Assembly (NCBI RefSeq): GCF_000422205.1
Contig: NZ_ATHV01000007.1
Coordinates: 1-64,000 of the forward strand
Length of the DNA stretch: 64,000 nt
From: Desulfovibrio sp. X2
Lineage (GTDB): Bacteria; Desulfobacterota; Desulfovibrionia; Desulfovibrionales; Desulfovibrionaceae
Direction of reading: 5' to 3'
A program made the position numbers and the translations under genes. The notes beneath the pieces were generated by a model that was given only the letters and a program-made list of their open reading frames with translations, was not told where the DNA came from and ran no database searches. Below are positions 52,553 through 63,972 of the stretch, in pieces; position 1 is the first letter of the stretch, and every line of letters begins with the position of its first letter.

Positions 52553-53314
52553 CTAGTGCGCGCTCTGGCGCAGCTTGGGAGGCAGGAAGCTGTTCAGCTT
52601 CTCCTCGATGATGCGCGGGTTTTCGCCCTTGGAGATGGAGAGGATGCCCTCCTTGACCAGCTCGCGGATGAGCACCTCGTGCCTGCTCCTGTTCCTCAGC
52701 TTTCCGGCCATGGGCAGGAAGAGCAGGTTGGCCAGGAGCGCGCCGTAGAAGGTCGTGATCAGGGCCACGGCCATGGCCGGGCCGATGGAGCTCGGGTCGG
52801 CCATGGACTGCAGCATCTGCACGAGGCCGATGACCGTGCCGATCATGCCCAGCGCCGGGGCGTAGGCGCCCATGGCCGAGACGATCTCGGCGCCGGTCTC
52901 GTGGCGCTGCTCGAGGAACGAGACCTCGGTGTCCAGGATCTCCTCGATGGTCGCGGGCTCGAGCCCGTCCACGGTCAGCTGCAGTCCCTTGCGCAGGTAG
53001 TCGTCGTCGATCTCCTTGAGCAGGGGCTCGAGGGAGAGGATGCCCTCGCGCCGGGCGCGGTTGGCGTAGTCCATGAAGCGCCCGATGATCTCGGCCGGGT
53101 TCTCGGCCTGCGAGAAGACGGTCTTCTTGAATATGGCGATGACCCCCAGGACCTGGTTCAGGGGGTAGTTCACGAGGGTGGCGCCGATGGTGCCGCCGAA
53201 GACGATGAGCATGGAGGGCACGTCGATGAAGATGAACAGCGACGAGCCGACCATGATGCCGGAGACGACCAGGCCGAACGAGAGCAAGATGCCGATGATG
53301 GTCGCCAGATCCAT
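52553..53314 (-). CDS. motA: Flagellar stator protein MotA
   Basis: A protein of 253 residues with four membrane helices: residues 4-28, 34-52, 148-170 and 180-200, and the cytoplasmic loop with MDYANRARREGILSLEPLL. The conserved Pro in GAYAPALGMIGTVIGLVQML is present. It begins the operon motA-motB-motB-fliL-fliN-fliO-fliP-fliQ on the minus strand. No sigma-28 or sigma-54 promoter is clear in the 128 bases upstream. Confidence 0.94.
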   Translation of the reverse strand: MDLATIIGILLSFGLVVSGIMVGSSLFIFIDVPSMLIVFGGTIGATLVNYPLNQVLGVIAIFKKTVFSQAENPAEIIGRFMDYANRARREGILSLEPLLKEIDDDYLRKGLQLTVDGLEPATIEEILDTEVSFLEQRHETGAEIVSAMGAYAPALGMIGTVIGLVQMLQSMADPSSIGPAMAVALITTFYGALLANLLFLPMAGKLRNRSRHEVLIRELVKEGILSISKGENPRIIEEKLNSFLPPKLRQSAH

Positions 53315-53442
53315 AGCAACCGAACTCCTCTCCGGTCCCCTGCCGGGGTCCCACCCGGGGGTCCCTCCCCGGGATCATTCGCCGCGCGGCCGCGGCCGGT
53401 CCATTGGCCCGGATGCGGGCCGGTGAGTTGGGCCGAAAGCGG

Positions 53443-54156
53443 CTACCTGGGCGGCCGCTCGCCGAAAATCCGCGTCCCCACGCGCACCAGGGTGGCGCCT
53501 TCCTCCACGGCCTGGACGAAATCGTTCGTCATGCCCATGGAGAGCTCGGGCAAAGCCACCGAGAGCCGCTCCTGCAGCTCGTCGCGCAGCTCCCGAAGCC
53601 CCCTGAAGTAGGGTCGGGAGCGCTCCGGGTCCTCGTCCCAGGGCGGCAGGATCATGAGACCCTTGGGCGCCAGCGCGGGAAGCTCCAGCACGCCCTGCAC
53701 CAAGGCCAGGGCGGCCTCGGAGGCGGCCCCGCGCTTCTGCGTCTCGCCCGCCAGGTTGACCTGCACGAGCACGTCCTGCACCGTTCCTTCCGCCGCAGCC
53801 CGTTTATGCAAGGCCTGGGCCAACTTCAGGGAATCCACCGAGTGCACGAGGCCGAAGGCCCCGGCCACGAACTTGGCCTTGTTCGTCTGCAGGCCTCCGA
53901 TGAAATGCCACCTCAGGCCGCCAATATGGCGTAATTCTTCCTTTTTCGCCAATGCTTCCTGCACGTAGCTCTCGCCGAAGTCGTGCTGACCGGCAGCCGC
54001 CAGGATGCGCACGGCCTCGGCCGGGTGGGTCTTGGACACGGCCACCAGACGCACCTCCTCCGGCCGCCTGCCGGCGGAAAGCGCCGCCTGTTTGACGGCC
54101 TCCCTGACCTCGCGCCACCGCGCGACCAGCGCCTCGGCATCCACATGCCCGCTCAT
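53443..54156 (-). CDS. yggS: YggS family pyridoxal phosphate homeostasis protein
   Basis: A protein of 237 residues, the alanine-racemase N-terminal fold as a single domain. VRLVAVSKTHPAEAVRIL holds the Lys that binds pyridoxal phosphate; FGESYVQEALAKKEEL, WHFIGGLQTNKAKFV and VRVGTRIFGERPP are family signatures. It regulates PLP levels and amino-acid metabolism in relatives. ATG 54156 follows AAGGAGGTCGGC. era lies 44 bases upstream on the same strand. Confidence 0.95.
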   Translation of the reverse strand: MSGHVDAEALVARWREVREAVKQAALSAGRRPEEVRLVAVSKTHPAEAVRILAAAGQHDFGESYVQEALAKKEELRHIGGLRWHFIGGLQTNKAKFVAGAFGLVHSVDSLKLAQALHKRAAAEGTVQDVLVQVNLAGETQKRGAASEAALALVQGVLELPALAPKGLMILPPWDEDPERSRPYFRGLRELRDELQERLSVALPELSMGMTNDFVQAVEEGATLVRVGTRIFGERPPR

Positions 54157-54200
54157 GCCGACCTCCTTCGCCCCCTCCGTGTCCTTGCGGTCCCGCGCGC

Positions 54201-55115
<915 letters not shown>

Positions 55116-55345
55116 GGTCGTGGCCGGGGCCGGGCCCCTCCTCCTTGTGAAAAAAGCTTGGGGAAAAAGCGCGTGATTCCGGCGCCGGTCTTCCGGCCGT
55201 CGGTTCCCGCCCGCCGCAGGCATACACGGCATCCGCTCCGGCGTCATCCCTCGGCCGGACATCCGGTCCGGGGCCCTTCCCGGGCGGCCGGGCGCGGCCC
55301 CACCCCTTGCCATGTGCGACAAGCGTGTCTATAGCTGCGCTCGTC

Positions 55346-57661
<2,316 letters not shown>

Positions 57662-57691
57662 CAAAAGACAGCTTCGCGAGAATTTTTTCTG

Positions 57692-57719
57692 TTGACGCGC
57701 GCCTCTGTCCGGGTGTTAT
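57692..57719 (+). promoter_or_regulatory. Possible sigma-70 promoter for the receiver gene
   Basis: TTGACG at 57692-57697, a 16-base spacer, and TGTTAT at 57714-57719 (4 of 6). The receiver gene ATG is 32 bases downstream. Sequence match only. Confidence 0.45.
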
Positions 57720-57751
57720 CCAGCACGGTCAAAGAGAGGAAGGCGCGCAGA

Positions 57752-58126
57752 ATGAACGTCATGCTGGTCGAAGACGAGCGGATCATCGCCCTGCAGTTCA
57801 GCCACGCCCTCGCCGCCAGCGGCTGCCGGGTGACGGTGGCCCACTCCGGCGAGGCGGCCGTGGCCCGGCTTGCCGAGAACGGCCCCGGCGAGCTGCCGGA
57901 CCTCCTGCTCATGGACATCCTCCTCGGCGGAGAGATGGACGGCATCGAGACCGCCGCCGTCATCCGCGACCGCTACGCGATCCCGATCATCTACGTGACC
58001 GCCAGCACCGATCCGGTGACGCTGCGCCGCGCCGACGCCTCCGGGCACGATGGCCTGCTGACAAAACCCATCGACCCCGACGTCCTCGTCGAGACGGTCC
58101 GCCGCAGGCTGACCGCCCCCGCCTGA
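57752..58126 (+). CDS. Stand-alone receiver protein, first of a pair
   Basis: A CheY-like receiver of 124 residues: acidic residues VEDE (6-9), phospho-acceptor Asp55 in LLLMDILLGG, the Thr/Ser position YVTAS and Lys in LTKPIDP. The GGEMDGIETAAVIRD context is typical of MDILL-type receivers coupled to PAS kinases. No output domain. A similar receiver follows 85 bases later. Confidence 0.9.
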   Translation: MNVMLVEDERIIALQFSHALAASGCRVTVAHSGEAAVARLAENGPGELPDLLLMDILLGGEMDGIETAAVIRDRYAIPIIYVTASTDPVTLRRADASGHDGLLTKPIDPDVLVETVRRRLTAPA

Positions 58127-58211
58127 CCGCCCCGCTCCGCCTTGACGTTCCCGCTGTATTGGTGCACCGGACAGGTATGGTCCGGGATCGGTATTTTTTT
58201 CCGGAGACGAT

Positions 58212-58610
58212 ATGCGCGTATTGCTCGTAGAAGACGAAAAACTCATAGCCCTGTATTACAAGAAGGTCCTCGGGGCCTCGGGGATAGACGTGCGGGTGGC
58301 CCACACCGGCGAGGACGCCGTGAGGCTGGCGGCCATGGAGCCCGCGCCCGACCTGCTGCTCATGGACATCAACCTCGAGGGCGGCATCGACGGCATCGAG
58401 GCCTGCTCGCGCATCAAGCAGGCCGCGGACATCCCCGTGGTCTACGTGACCGCCTATTCCGACCAGGACACGCGCGGCCGCGCCGCGCTGACCAACCCCG
58501 CGGCCTACCTGATAAAGCCCGTGGACCCGCCCACCCTCCTGGAGGCCATCCGCCGCGCGACGGGCATCGCCGGGGCAGCGGCCCCGGACGCCGATCCCGG
58601 ACGCAACTGA
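58212..58610 (+). CDS. Stand-alone receiver protein, second of a pair
   Basis: A CheY-like receiver of 132 residues: VEDE, phospho-acceptor Asp52 in LLLMDINLEGG, YVTAYSD and Lys in LIKPVDP, with a short Ala/Asp-rich tail. It resembles the preceding receiver closely (LLMDI, DGIE, conserved spacing), suggesting gene duplication. No histidine kinase is encoded beside it. Confidence 0.9.
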   Translation: MRVLLVEDEKLIALYYKKVLGASGIDVRVAHTGEDAVRLAAMEPAPDLLLMDINLEGGIDGIEACSRIKQAADIPVVYVTAYSDQDTRGRAALTNPAAYLIKPVDPPTLLEAIRRATGIAGAAAPDADPGRN

Positions 58611-58694
58611 CCCCTTCCGGACCGTCCTCCCCCGACCGGCCGCGGGCATGCGCCCGGCCGAGCCCCGAGGAAGCCCCCCGCCCTCAGGCCGAGT

Positions 58695-59852
58695 TCAGGC
58701 GAAATCCCTGCCGAAGCGTTTGAAGAGTTCGTAGAGGAAGAAGACGGGCACGTCCTGGCCGTCGTAGGCCAGGGTCTCGATGAGGGCCACCATGTTGCCC
58801 TTGGGCGTGCGCGTGCGGCCGACGCGGATCCGGTGGCGCCGCTCGGTGCGCTGGCCCGGCTGCTCCACGATCCCGAGCTGCCAGCGCCCGTCGCCGCAAC
58901 GTGCCCAGCGCATGGCCACGCTGCGCGAGGTGCGCCCGCCGCGGCGCAGCAGCCGCACGAAGTCCGCCAGGCTGAAATGCCGCTGCCCCTGGGCGGAGAC
59001 CCCCAGGAACTCCCCCCTCTCCGAGCGGAAGACCAGCGGCAGGCGCAGGAACTCCTCTTCCGGCCCGGCGCTCTCCAAGACCTCCTCCACGCGCCCGGCC
59101 AGGCGCGTCTGGGCCGCGGCAAGACGCGCCGACTCGTCCGCCAGCCGCCTGCACCCGGCCTGCGCCTCGGCCGCCTCGCGCCTCGCCTCGGCCAGCGAGC
59201 GGGCAAGCTCCGTGGCCTCCCCGCGCAGGGCCCGCACCTCGCCCTCCAGGCGCTCGAGCGCGTCCGGCGCGGCCCTGTGGCGCTTATACTCGCGCCACAG
59301 GATGGCCACGGTGTTGCGCACCAGGCCGAACTCGCGCAGCGGCCCCAGCCGCTCCTCCAGCCGCGCCATGCCTTCCTCGAGCCGCGCCAGGGCCTCGGCT
59401 GCCGCTTCGGGCTCGGGTTCGGGCGCAGGTCCGGACGCCGGGCCGGGCGATGCCGGGGCGGCCTCCCTCCCTTCTCCCGGCCCTTCTTCCGGCCCTTCTC
59501 CCGGTCTTTTTTCCGGTCTTTTTTCCGCTCCGGCCTCGGCCCCCTCGTGCGGTCCGGCTTCGGCCCCGGCTTCCTGCGGGGCTTCGTACGGAATTTCGGG
59601 CGCGGGCGATTCCAGCCGCTCGGCCACGCGGCCGTGCAGCTGGGCGAAGATCTCGGCGGTGGAAAGGCCCTCGCGGTAGGACGAGGAGATGGAGGAGAGG
59701 AGCGGCACGGCCTCGGCCGCGTAGCGCATGGCCCGGCCGTGCTGGCGTCCGGCGAAGAATTCCTCGAAGAGGCGGATGTAGCGGCGGGCCGTGTTCTCGG
59801 AGATTCCGGCCAGCTCGGCGAGCTCGGCGATGGTGTAGAGCGTCTCGGCCAT
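58695..59852 (-). CDS. MerR-type HTH protein with coiled coil and unknown C-terminal domain
   Basis: A protein of 385 residues. An N-terminal MerR-like helix-turn-helix (TLYTIAELAELAGISENTARRYIRLF, about 4-30, extended to 70). Then a low-complexity Glu/Pro/Gly stretch (about 95-145, with repeated EKRP and PGEG), a long coiled coil (about 150-260, LEEGMARLEERL...), and a C-terminal domain (about 265-385) with FVRLLRRGGRTSRSVAMRWARCG and RTPKGNMVALIETLAYDGQDVP. The C-terminal domain is unfamiliar. ATG 59852 follows GGGAGGC. It sits 38 bases before nadE on the same strand. Confidence 0.7.
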   Translation of the reverse strand: MAETLYTIAELAELAGISENTARRYIRLFEEFFAGRQHGRAMRYAAEAVPLLSSISSSYREGLSTAEIFAQLHGRVAERLESPAPEIPYEAPQEAGAEAGPHEGAEAGAEKRPEKRPGEGPEEGPGEGREAAPASPGPASGPAPEPEPEAAAEALARLEEGMARLEERLGPLREFGLVRNTVAILWREYKRHRAAPDALERLEGEVRALRGEATELARSLAEARREAAEAQAGCRRLADESARLAAAQTRLAGRVEEVLESAGPEEEFLRLPLVFRSERGEFLGVSAQGQRHFSLADFVRLLRRGGRTSRSVAMRWARCGDGRWQLGIVEQPGQRTERRHRIRVGRTRTPKGNMVALIETLAYDGQDVPVFFLYELFKRFGRDFA

Positions 59853-59890
59853 GCCTCCCGACTCCCTCGCGACCGCCTGCGAAGCGCTCC

Positions 59891-61531
59891 CTACCCCATC
59901 CTGCAGGCGAGCGGCATGCGCCAGCCCGTGCCGAAGGCGCGCTGCGTGACCTTGAGCCCCGGAGGCGCCTGGCGCCGCTTGAACTCGGCCCGCTGCACCA
60001 GGCGCATCACCTGGGCCACCACGTCCGCGTCGAAGCCCCTGGCCGCGATCTCGGCCGCGCCGCGCCCCTCCTCGACATGCAGCCTGAGGATGGCGTCCAG
60101 CACGTCGTAGGGCGGCAGGCTGTCCTGGTCGGTCTGGTCCGGCCTGAGCTCGGCCGAGGGCGCCTTGGTCAGGATGGCCTCGGGAATGGGCGCGTCGAAG
60201 CGCTCGTTGATCCAGCGCGAAAGCGCGTAGACCATGGTCTTGGGCACGTCCGAGATGACCGCGAGGCCGCCGGACATGTCGCCGTAGATGGTGCAGTAGC
60301 CCACGGAAAGCTCGGACTTGTTGCCCGTGGTCAGGAGCAGGGAACGGAACTTGTTGGACAGGGCCATGAGCAGGTTGCCCCTGATCCTGGCCTGCAGGTT
60401 CTCCTCGGTCACGTCCGGCTCGCGCCCGGCGAAGACCGGGGCCAGCGTCTCGTCGAAGGCCCGCATGACGCCCTCGATGGGCAGGGTCACGGTGGCGATG
60501 CCGAGGCGCTTGGCCAGCTCCAGGGAGTCGGCCACGCTGCCCTTGCTGGACCACGGGGAGGGCATGCACACGCCGAGCACGTTCTCCCGGCCCAGGGCGT
60601 GCGCGGCCAGCACCGCGGTCAGGGCCGAGTCGATGCCGCCCGAGAGCCCGAGCAGCACCTTCTCGAAGCAGGTCTTGTGCGTGTAGTCCGCAAGGCCCGT
60701 GACCAGGCCGCGGTAGACCTCCTCGAGCGGCGAGAGGTCGGGCTCGTGCAGCTCGCTCTCACAGCCGTCGAGCTCCACGATGAGCACGTCCTCGGCAAAG
60801 GCCTTGGCGCGCGCGAAAATCTTTCCGTCCGGCGCGGCCGCGCAGGAGCGGCCGTCGAACAGCAGGTCGTCGTTGCCGCCCGCCTGGTTGGCGTAGAGGA
60901 TCGGCACCCCGTGGCTCTTGGCGATGGAGGCCAGCATCTGCTCGCGCACGCGGATCTTGCCCTGCGTGAACGGCGAGGCCGAGAGGTTCAGGATCGCCTC
61001 CACGCCCTGCCCGCGCAGCTCTTGCAGAGGATCGCGCTCGTACAGGGGGTGCTCCCAGAAGCCCGCGTCGTTCCAGATGTCCTCGCAGATGGTCACGGCC
61101 AGGCGATGCCCGGCCACCTCGAGGATGCGGTCCCCGCAGAAAGGCTCGAAATACCGCGCCTCGTCGAACACGTCGTAGGTCGGCAGCAGGGTCTTGCAGT
61201 AGGCCCGCTCCACGCGGCCGCCGCGCAGCAGCAGGGCCGCGTTGTGCAGCGGCTTGCCGCGGCCCGATCCGGTCGGCGCCACGCTGCCCAGAAGCACCGG
61301 CGGGCAGTCCGCGAGCCGCGCGGCCAGATCGGCGGCCGTCTCGCCCGCCTCGCGCACGAAATCGTCGAGCAGCAGCAGGTCCCGCGGCGGATAGCCCGTC
61401 AGGACCATCTCCGTGCTCAGGCACAGATCGGCGCCAAGAGAGGCGGCACGCCGCACCCCGGCCTCCACGCGGGCGGCATTGCCCGCCAGGTCCCCCACCA
61501 CAGGATTGCACTGCACCATCGCGATTCGCAT
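59891..61531 (-). CDS. nadE: Glutamine-dependent NAD+ synthetase
   Basis: A protein of 546 residues with two domains. The nitrilase-type glutaminase (1-260) has Glu in STEMVLTGYPP, Lys in YCKTLLPTY and Cys in VTICEDIWND. The synthetase domain (280-546) has the ATP loop LLGLSGGIDSALTAVLAAHALG and NKSELSVGYCTIYGDMSGG. It amidates nicotinic acid adenine dinucleotide. The ATG at 61531 begins MRIAMVQCNPVVGD. Repeat-rich DNA lies upstream. Confidence 0.96.
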   Translation of the reverse strand: MRIAMVQCNPVVGDLAGNAARVEAGVRRAASLGADLCLSTEMVLTGYPPRDLLLLDDFVREAGETAADLAARLADCPPVLLGSVAPTGSGRGKPLHNAALLLRGGRVERAYCKTLLPTYDVFDEARYFEPFCGDRILEVAGHRLAVTICEDIWNDAGFWEHPLYERDPLQELRGQGVEAILNLSASPFTQGKIRVREQMLASIAKSHGVPILYANQAGGNDDLLFDGRSCAAAPDGKIFARAKAFAEDVLIVELDGCESELHEPDLSPLEEVYRGLVTGLADYTHKTCFEKVLLGLSGGIDSALTAVLAAHALGRENVLGVCMPSPWSSKGSVADSLELAKRLGIATVTLPIEGVMRAFDETLAPVFAGREPDVTEENLQARIRGNLLMALSNKFRSLLLTTGNKSELSVGYCTIYGDMSGGLAVISDVPKTMVYALSRWINERFDAPIPEAILTKAPSAELRPDQTDQDSLPPYDVLDAILRLHVEEGRGAAEIAARGFDADVVAQVMRLVQRAEFKRRQAPPGLKVTQRAFGTGWRMPLACRMG

Positions 61532-61578
61532 AGCAGCCAGATACGCGATCCAGGGCCGTCGCGCAATTGAGAGAGCGG

Positions 61579-61750
61579 GGAAGAGGGAGAAGGGACCTTT
61601 TGGAAAAGGTCCCTTCTCCCTCTTCCAGGCCGCTGAAAAAACGCCGTCTGCCGCGTTGCCGCGAAAAGCCCGAACCCTCGCGTATATGAAATACGCTTCG
61701 GGCTCGGGCTTTTCTTGCGCCTTGCATCCGACGCTTTTTGAGCGACCTGG
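61579..61750. repeat. Composite dispersed repeat, copy B
   Basis: Part 1 is a perfect 23-bp purine-rich hairpin, 61579-61601 with 61604-61626, apex CCTTTT/AAAAGG. Part 2 overlaps it at the arms: outer arms 61625-61646 and 61729-61750, inner arms GAAAAGCCCGA (61663-61673) and its complement 61704-61714, apex GCGTAT/ATACGC. The shoulders TCTGCCGCGTTGCCGC (61647-61662) and TTGCGCCTTGCATC (61715-61728) are identical to copy A, while the stem sequences differ and stay paired. Confidence 0.78.
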
Positions 61751-61807
61751 ACAATGAGCCGATCCTTATTCCGGAAACGGCACACAATCACGGCCTGTGC
61801 AAAACTT

Positions 61808-61878
61808 TGTTCCTAACCGTGTTCCAAACCCTGTTCGCAATGTGTTCTCAGCGTGTGCGGGATGTGTTCTCTTCGTTC
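61808..61878. repeat. Phased array of TGTTC direct repeats
   Basis: TGTTC occurs at 61808, 61820, 61832, 61843, and 61865, with TGTGC at 61854 and CGTTC at 61874. Steps are 12, 12, 11, 11, 11 and 9 bases, close to one DNA turn. Whether a regulator binds here is unknown. Confidence 0.55.
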
Positions 61879-61992
61879 CAAAAACAGATAGCTCTCTGTT
61901 TTGACTGCTTTTCACGCACAGACGGCGTCTGGCTGATCGACGGACGTATCGTGTGCGGAAGCGGTCGAGGCTGAGCCTCGTGCGGGGAGGGT

Positions 61993-62022
61993 CCAGGGAG
62001 GGGCGCACAGCGCCCTCCCTGG
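61993..62022 (-). terminator. Palindrome after the small unknown gene
   Basis: CCAGGGAGGG...CCCTCCCTGG with inner CGC/GCG, one bulged base and a 3-base loop. It lies 14 bases past the stop at 62036 (minus strand) and can end that transcript. Similar in style to the palindrome at 29072. Confidence 0.6.
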
Positions 62023-62035
62023 CGCGCTGCGCGGC

Positions 62036-62452
62036 CTAGGCCACGGCGAGGAGGCGGCCGGGCAGGGGCTCGTATTCGGCGAGCTGGGCGGTGCGGGAGT
62101 AGGCCGAGAGGGCCTGCGGGTAGGCCAGGGCGGAAGCAGCGGCGTTCTGGCCGGTCGCGGTCCGGTCGGGGGCCTGGGCGCCGAGCTGGGCGAGCTGCTG
62201 GGCCACGTCGAGCTCGTCGCGGAAGGCGCCGGCCTGCTGCGCGGCCTTGAGGGAGGTGTCGGTCCCGGAGTTCTCCGGGGTGTCGAAGCTGACGTCCTCG
62301 CTCGTGTAGCGCAGCCCGAAGGAGCCCAGGGAGAAACCGATGTCGCGCGTGGTCACGCGGGCCGTGGTCCGGCCCGCGGCGCGCGACAAGGCGTCCGCCG
62401 AAAAGGCGTTCTGCTGCTGGAGGTAGGAGTCGATGGACGAGCCGACGCGCAT
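62036..62452 (-). CDS. Small protein of unknown function
   Basis: A protein of 138 residues, rich in Ala, Ser, Gln and Thr with few charges, which suggests an extended or exported/flagellar-type protein, but no signal peptide is present. It opens RVGSSIDSYLQQQNAFSADALSRAAG. Start ATG 62452 is chosen because the upstream part of the frame is Arg/Pro-rich noise; GGGAAAGACC precedes it. I do not recognise a family. The phosphofructokinase gene ends 174 bases upstream on the same strand. Confidence 0.6.
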   Translation of the reverse strand: MRVGSSIDSYLQQQNAFSADALSRAAGRTTARVTTRDIGFSLGSFGLRYTSEDVSFDTPENSGTDTSLKAAQQAGAFRDELDVAQQLAQLGAQAPDRTATGQNAAASALAYPQALSAYSRTAQLAEYEPLPGRLLAVA

Positions 62453-62625
62453 GGTCTTTCCCGGGGCCGCTGTGCCCGAGGCCTGCGTGGGCGCCCTGTC
62501 CGGGACGCCGCGTGTCTTCCGTCCATGGAAGGCGCCGCCGTCATGGCGGTGCGATTCCACGTATAGCCGCGGCCGAGCCTCTTGGCAAGGCGTGCCGCGA
62601 AGGCCTGGAACGGGCGGAAATCCGG

Positions 62626-63972
62626 CTATTCGTGCAGGAAGTCGGGCACGCAGGCGTCCGGGTCCGGGCCCAGGTGCTGCTGGCCGGTGGACTCGAGCAC
62701 GGCGCGCCAGAAGTCGGAATGGATGTTGAGCTTCTTGCGGGCCGAGGTCACGAGGTCGAAGGGCAGGTGCACGTAGCGGTCCTGGACGCGGGCCACGACC
62801 ATGCCGGTCTTGCCCGCCATGGCCGCGTGCACGGCGTTCTGGCCCAGGAACCCGCAGTAGACGCGGTCGTTGGAGTTGGCCGGGACCGAGCGGATGATGT
62901 AGCTCGGGTCGATGAACTTGAGGGTGTGGGAGATGCCGCGCGCGCTCAGGTAGTCGGCGATCTCCTGGCGCAGCAGGCTGGAGATGTCGCCGAGCCGGAT
63001 GTTGCCCGAGGCGTCGCGCTCCTTGCGCACGTCGAGCAGGTGCTGCCCGGCCCCCTCGGCGACCACGATGACGGCGTGGCGGCGCTTGCGCAGCCTGTCC
63101 TCCAGGGCGGCGAGCAGGCCGTTCTCCCCGGTCAGCTCGAAGGGATACTCCGGGATCAGGACGAAGTTAACCTCCTTGAGGGCCAGGGCGCTCTGGGCGG
63201 CGATGAAGCCGGAATGGCGGCCCATGAGCTTGACCATGCCGATGCCGTTGAAGGCGCCCTCGGCCTCTATGTGGGCCGAGCGGATGGCCTTGGTGGCCTG
63301 CTCCACGGCCGTGTCGAAGCCGAAGGAGCGGGATATGAAGTTGATGTCGTTGTCGATGGTCTTGGGGATGCCGATGACCGAGATGCGCAGGTCGCGCTTG
63401 TGGACCTCGGCCTGTATGGCCCGCGCGGCCTTCATGGTCCCGTCTCCGCCGATGACGAAGAGGATGCCGACGTTCATGCGCTCGAGCGCGTCCACGATGT
63501 CCTCGGCGGGCTGGGGGCCGCGCGACGAGCCGAGGATGGTGCCGCCGAACTCGTGGATGTTGGCGACGTTGTCCGGGTCGAGCTCGGCCACGTCGTGGCC
63601 GTAGCTCGCCATGAAGCCCTGCAGCCCGAAGCGGATGCCGAGGCACGCGGCCACGTCGTAGGTGTGGTAGGCCTCCATGACGATGGAGCGGATGACGTCG
63701 TTGATGCCCGGGCACAGGCCGCCGCAGGTGACGACGGCGCACTTGGTCTTCGACGGGTTGAAGTAGAGCTCCTGGCGCGGCCCGGCGATCTCGAAGTCCA
63801 GGGCCAGCAGCTCGCCCGCCTTGAGTCCGGTGACCTCCTCCTCGGTCAGCTCGATGCGCATGCGCGCCTCGTCCGAAACGAAGCGGCAGTAGCTGAGCGG
63901 GCTCACGTGGGCGAGCTCCCCCAGAACGGGGATGGTAGTCGAGAAGAGGGTCTTTTTGCCGCGTCTGGCCAT
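62626..63972 (-). CDS. pfkA: ATP-dependent 6-phosphofructokinase
   Basis: A protein of 448 residues of the long (group III/TP0108-type) phosphofructokinase branch. TCGGLCPGINDVIRS binds substrate; the nucleotide loop reads IGGDGTMKAA, and the Gly after GGD indicates ATP rather than pyrophosphate as donor; PKTIDNDI holds the catalytic Asp; GFDTAVEQATKAIRSAH and MGRHSGFIAAQSAL follow. It phosphorylates fructose-6-phosphate in glycolysis. No obvious operon partner in the window. Confidence 0.93.
   Translation of the reverse strand: MARRGKKTLFSTTIPVLGELAHVSPLSYCRFVSDEARMRIELTEEEVTGLKAGELLALDFEIAGPRQELYFNPSKTKCAVVTCGGLCPGINDVIRSIVMEAYHTYDVAACLGIRFGLQGFMASYGHDVAELDPDNVANIHEFGGTILGSSRGPQPAEDIVDALERMNVGILFVIGGDGTMKAARAIQAEVHKRDLRISVIGIPKTIDNDINFISRSFGFDTAVEQATKAIRSAHIEAEGAFNGIGMVKLMGRHSGFIAAQSALALKEVNFVLIPEYPFELTGENGLLAALEDRLRKRRHAVIVVAEGAGQHLLDVRKERDASGNIRLGDISSLLRQEIADYLSARGISHTLKFIDPSYIIRSVPANSNDRVYCGFLGQNAVHAAMAGKTGMVVARVQDRYVHLPFDLVTSARKKLNIHSDFWRAVLESTGQQHLGPDPDACVPDFLHE

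Larger units (their letters stand above)
61532..62035. other. Repeat-rich intergenic stretch upstream of nadE
   Basis: No gene is supported. It holds the composite repeat copy B (61579-61750), an AT-richer stretch with a phased TGTTC array (61808-61878) and a palindrome (61993-62022). Short open frames cross it on both strands but lack ribosome sites and similarity. Confidence 0.7.

Noticed and set aside
50762-53611. 949-codon open frame opposite the flagellar operon
   Set aside because: Mirror of fliL, both motB and motA; no ribosome site or recognisable protein.
61766-62008. 80-residue minus-strand frame with RTGFGTRLGT-type repetition
   Set aside because: The repetition comes from the TGTTC array; no ribosome site, and its start runs into the palindrome. 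Read as non-coding.
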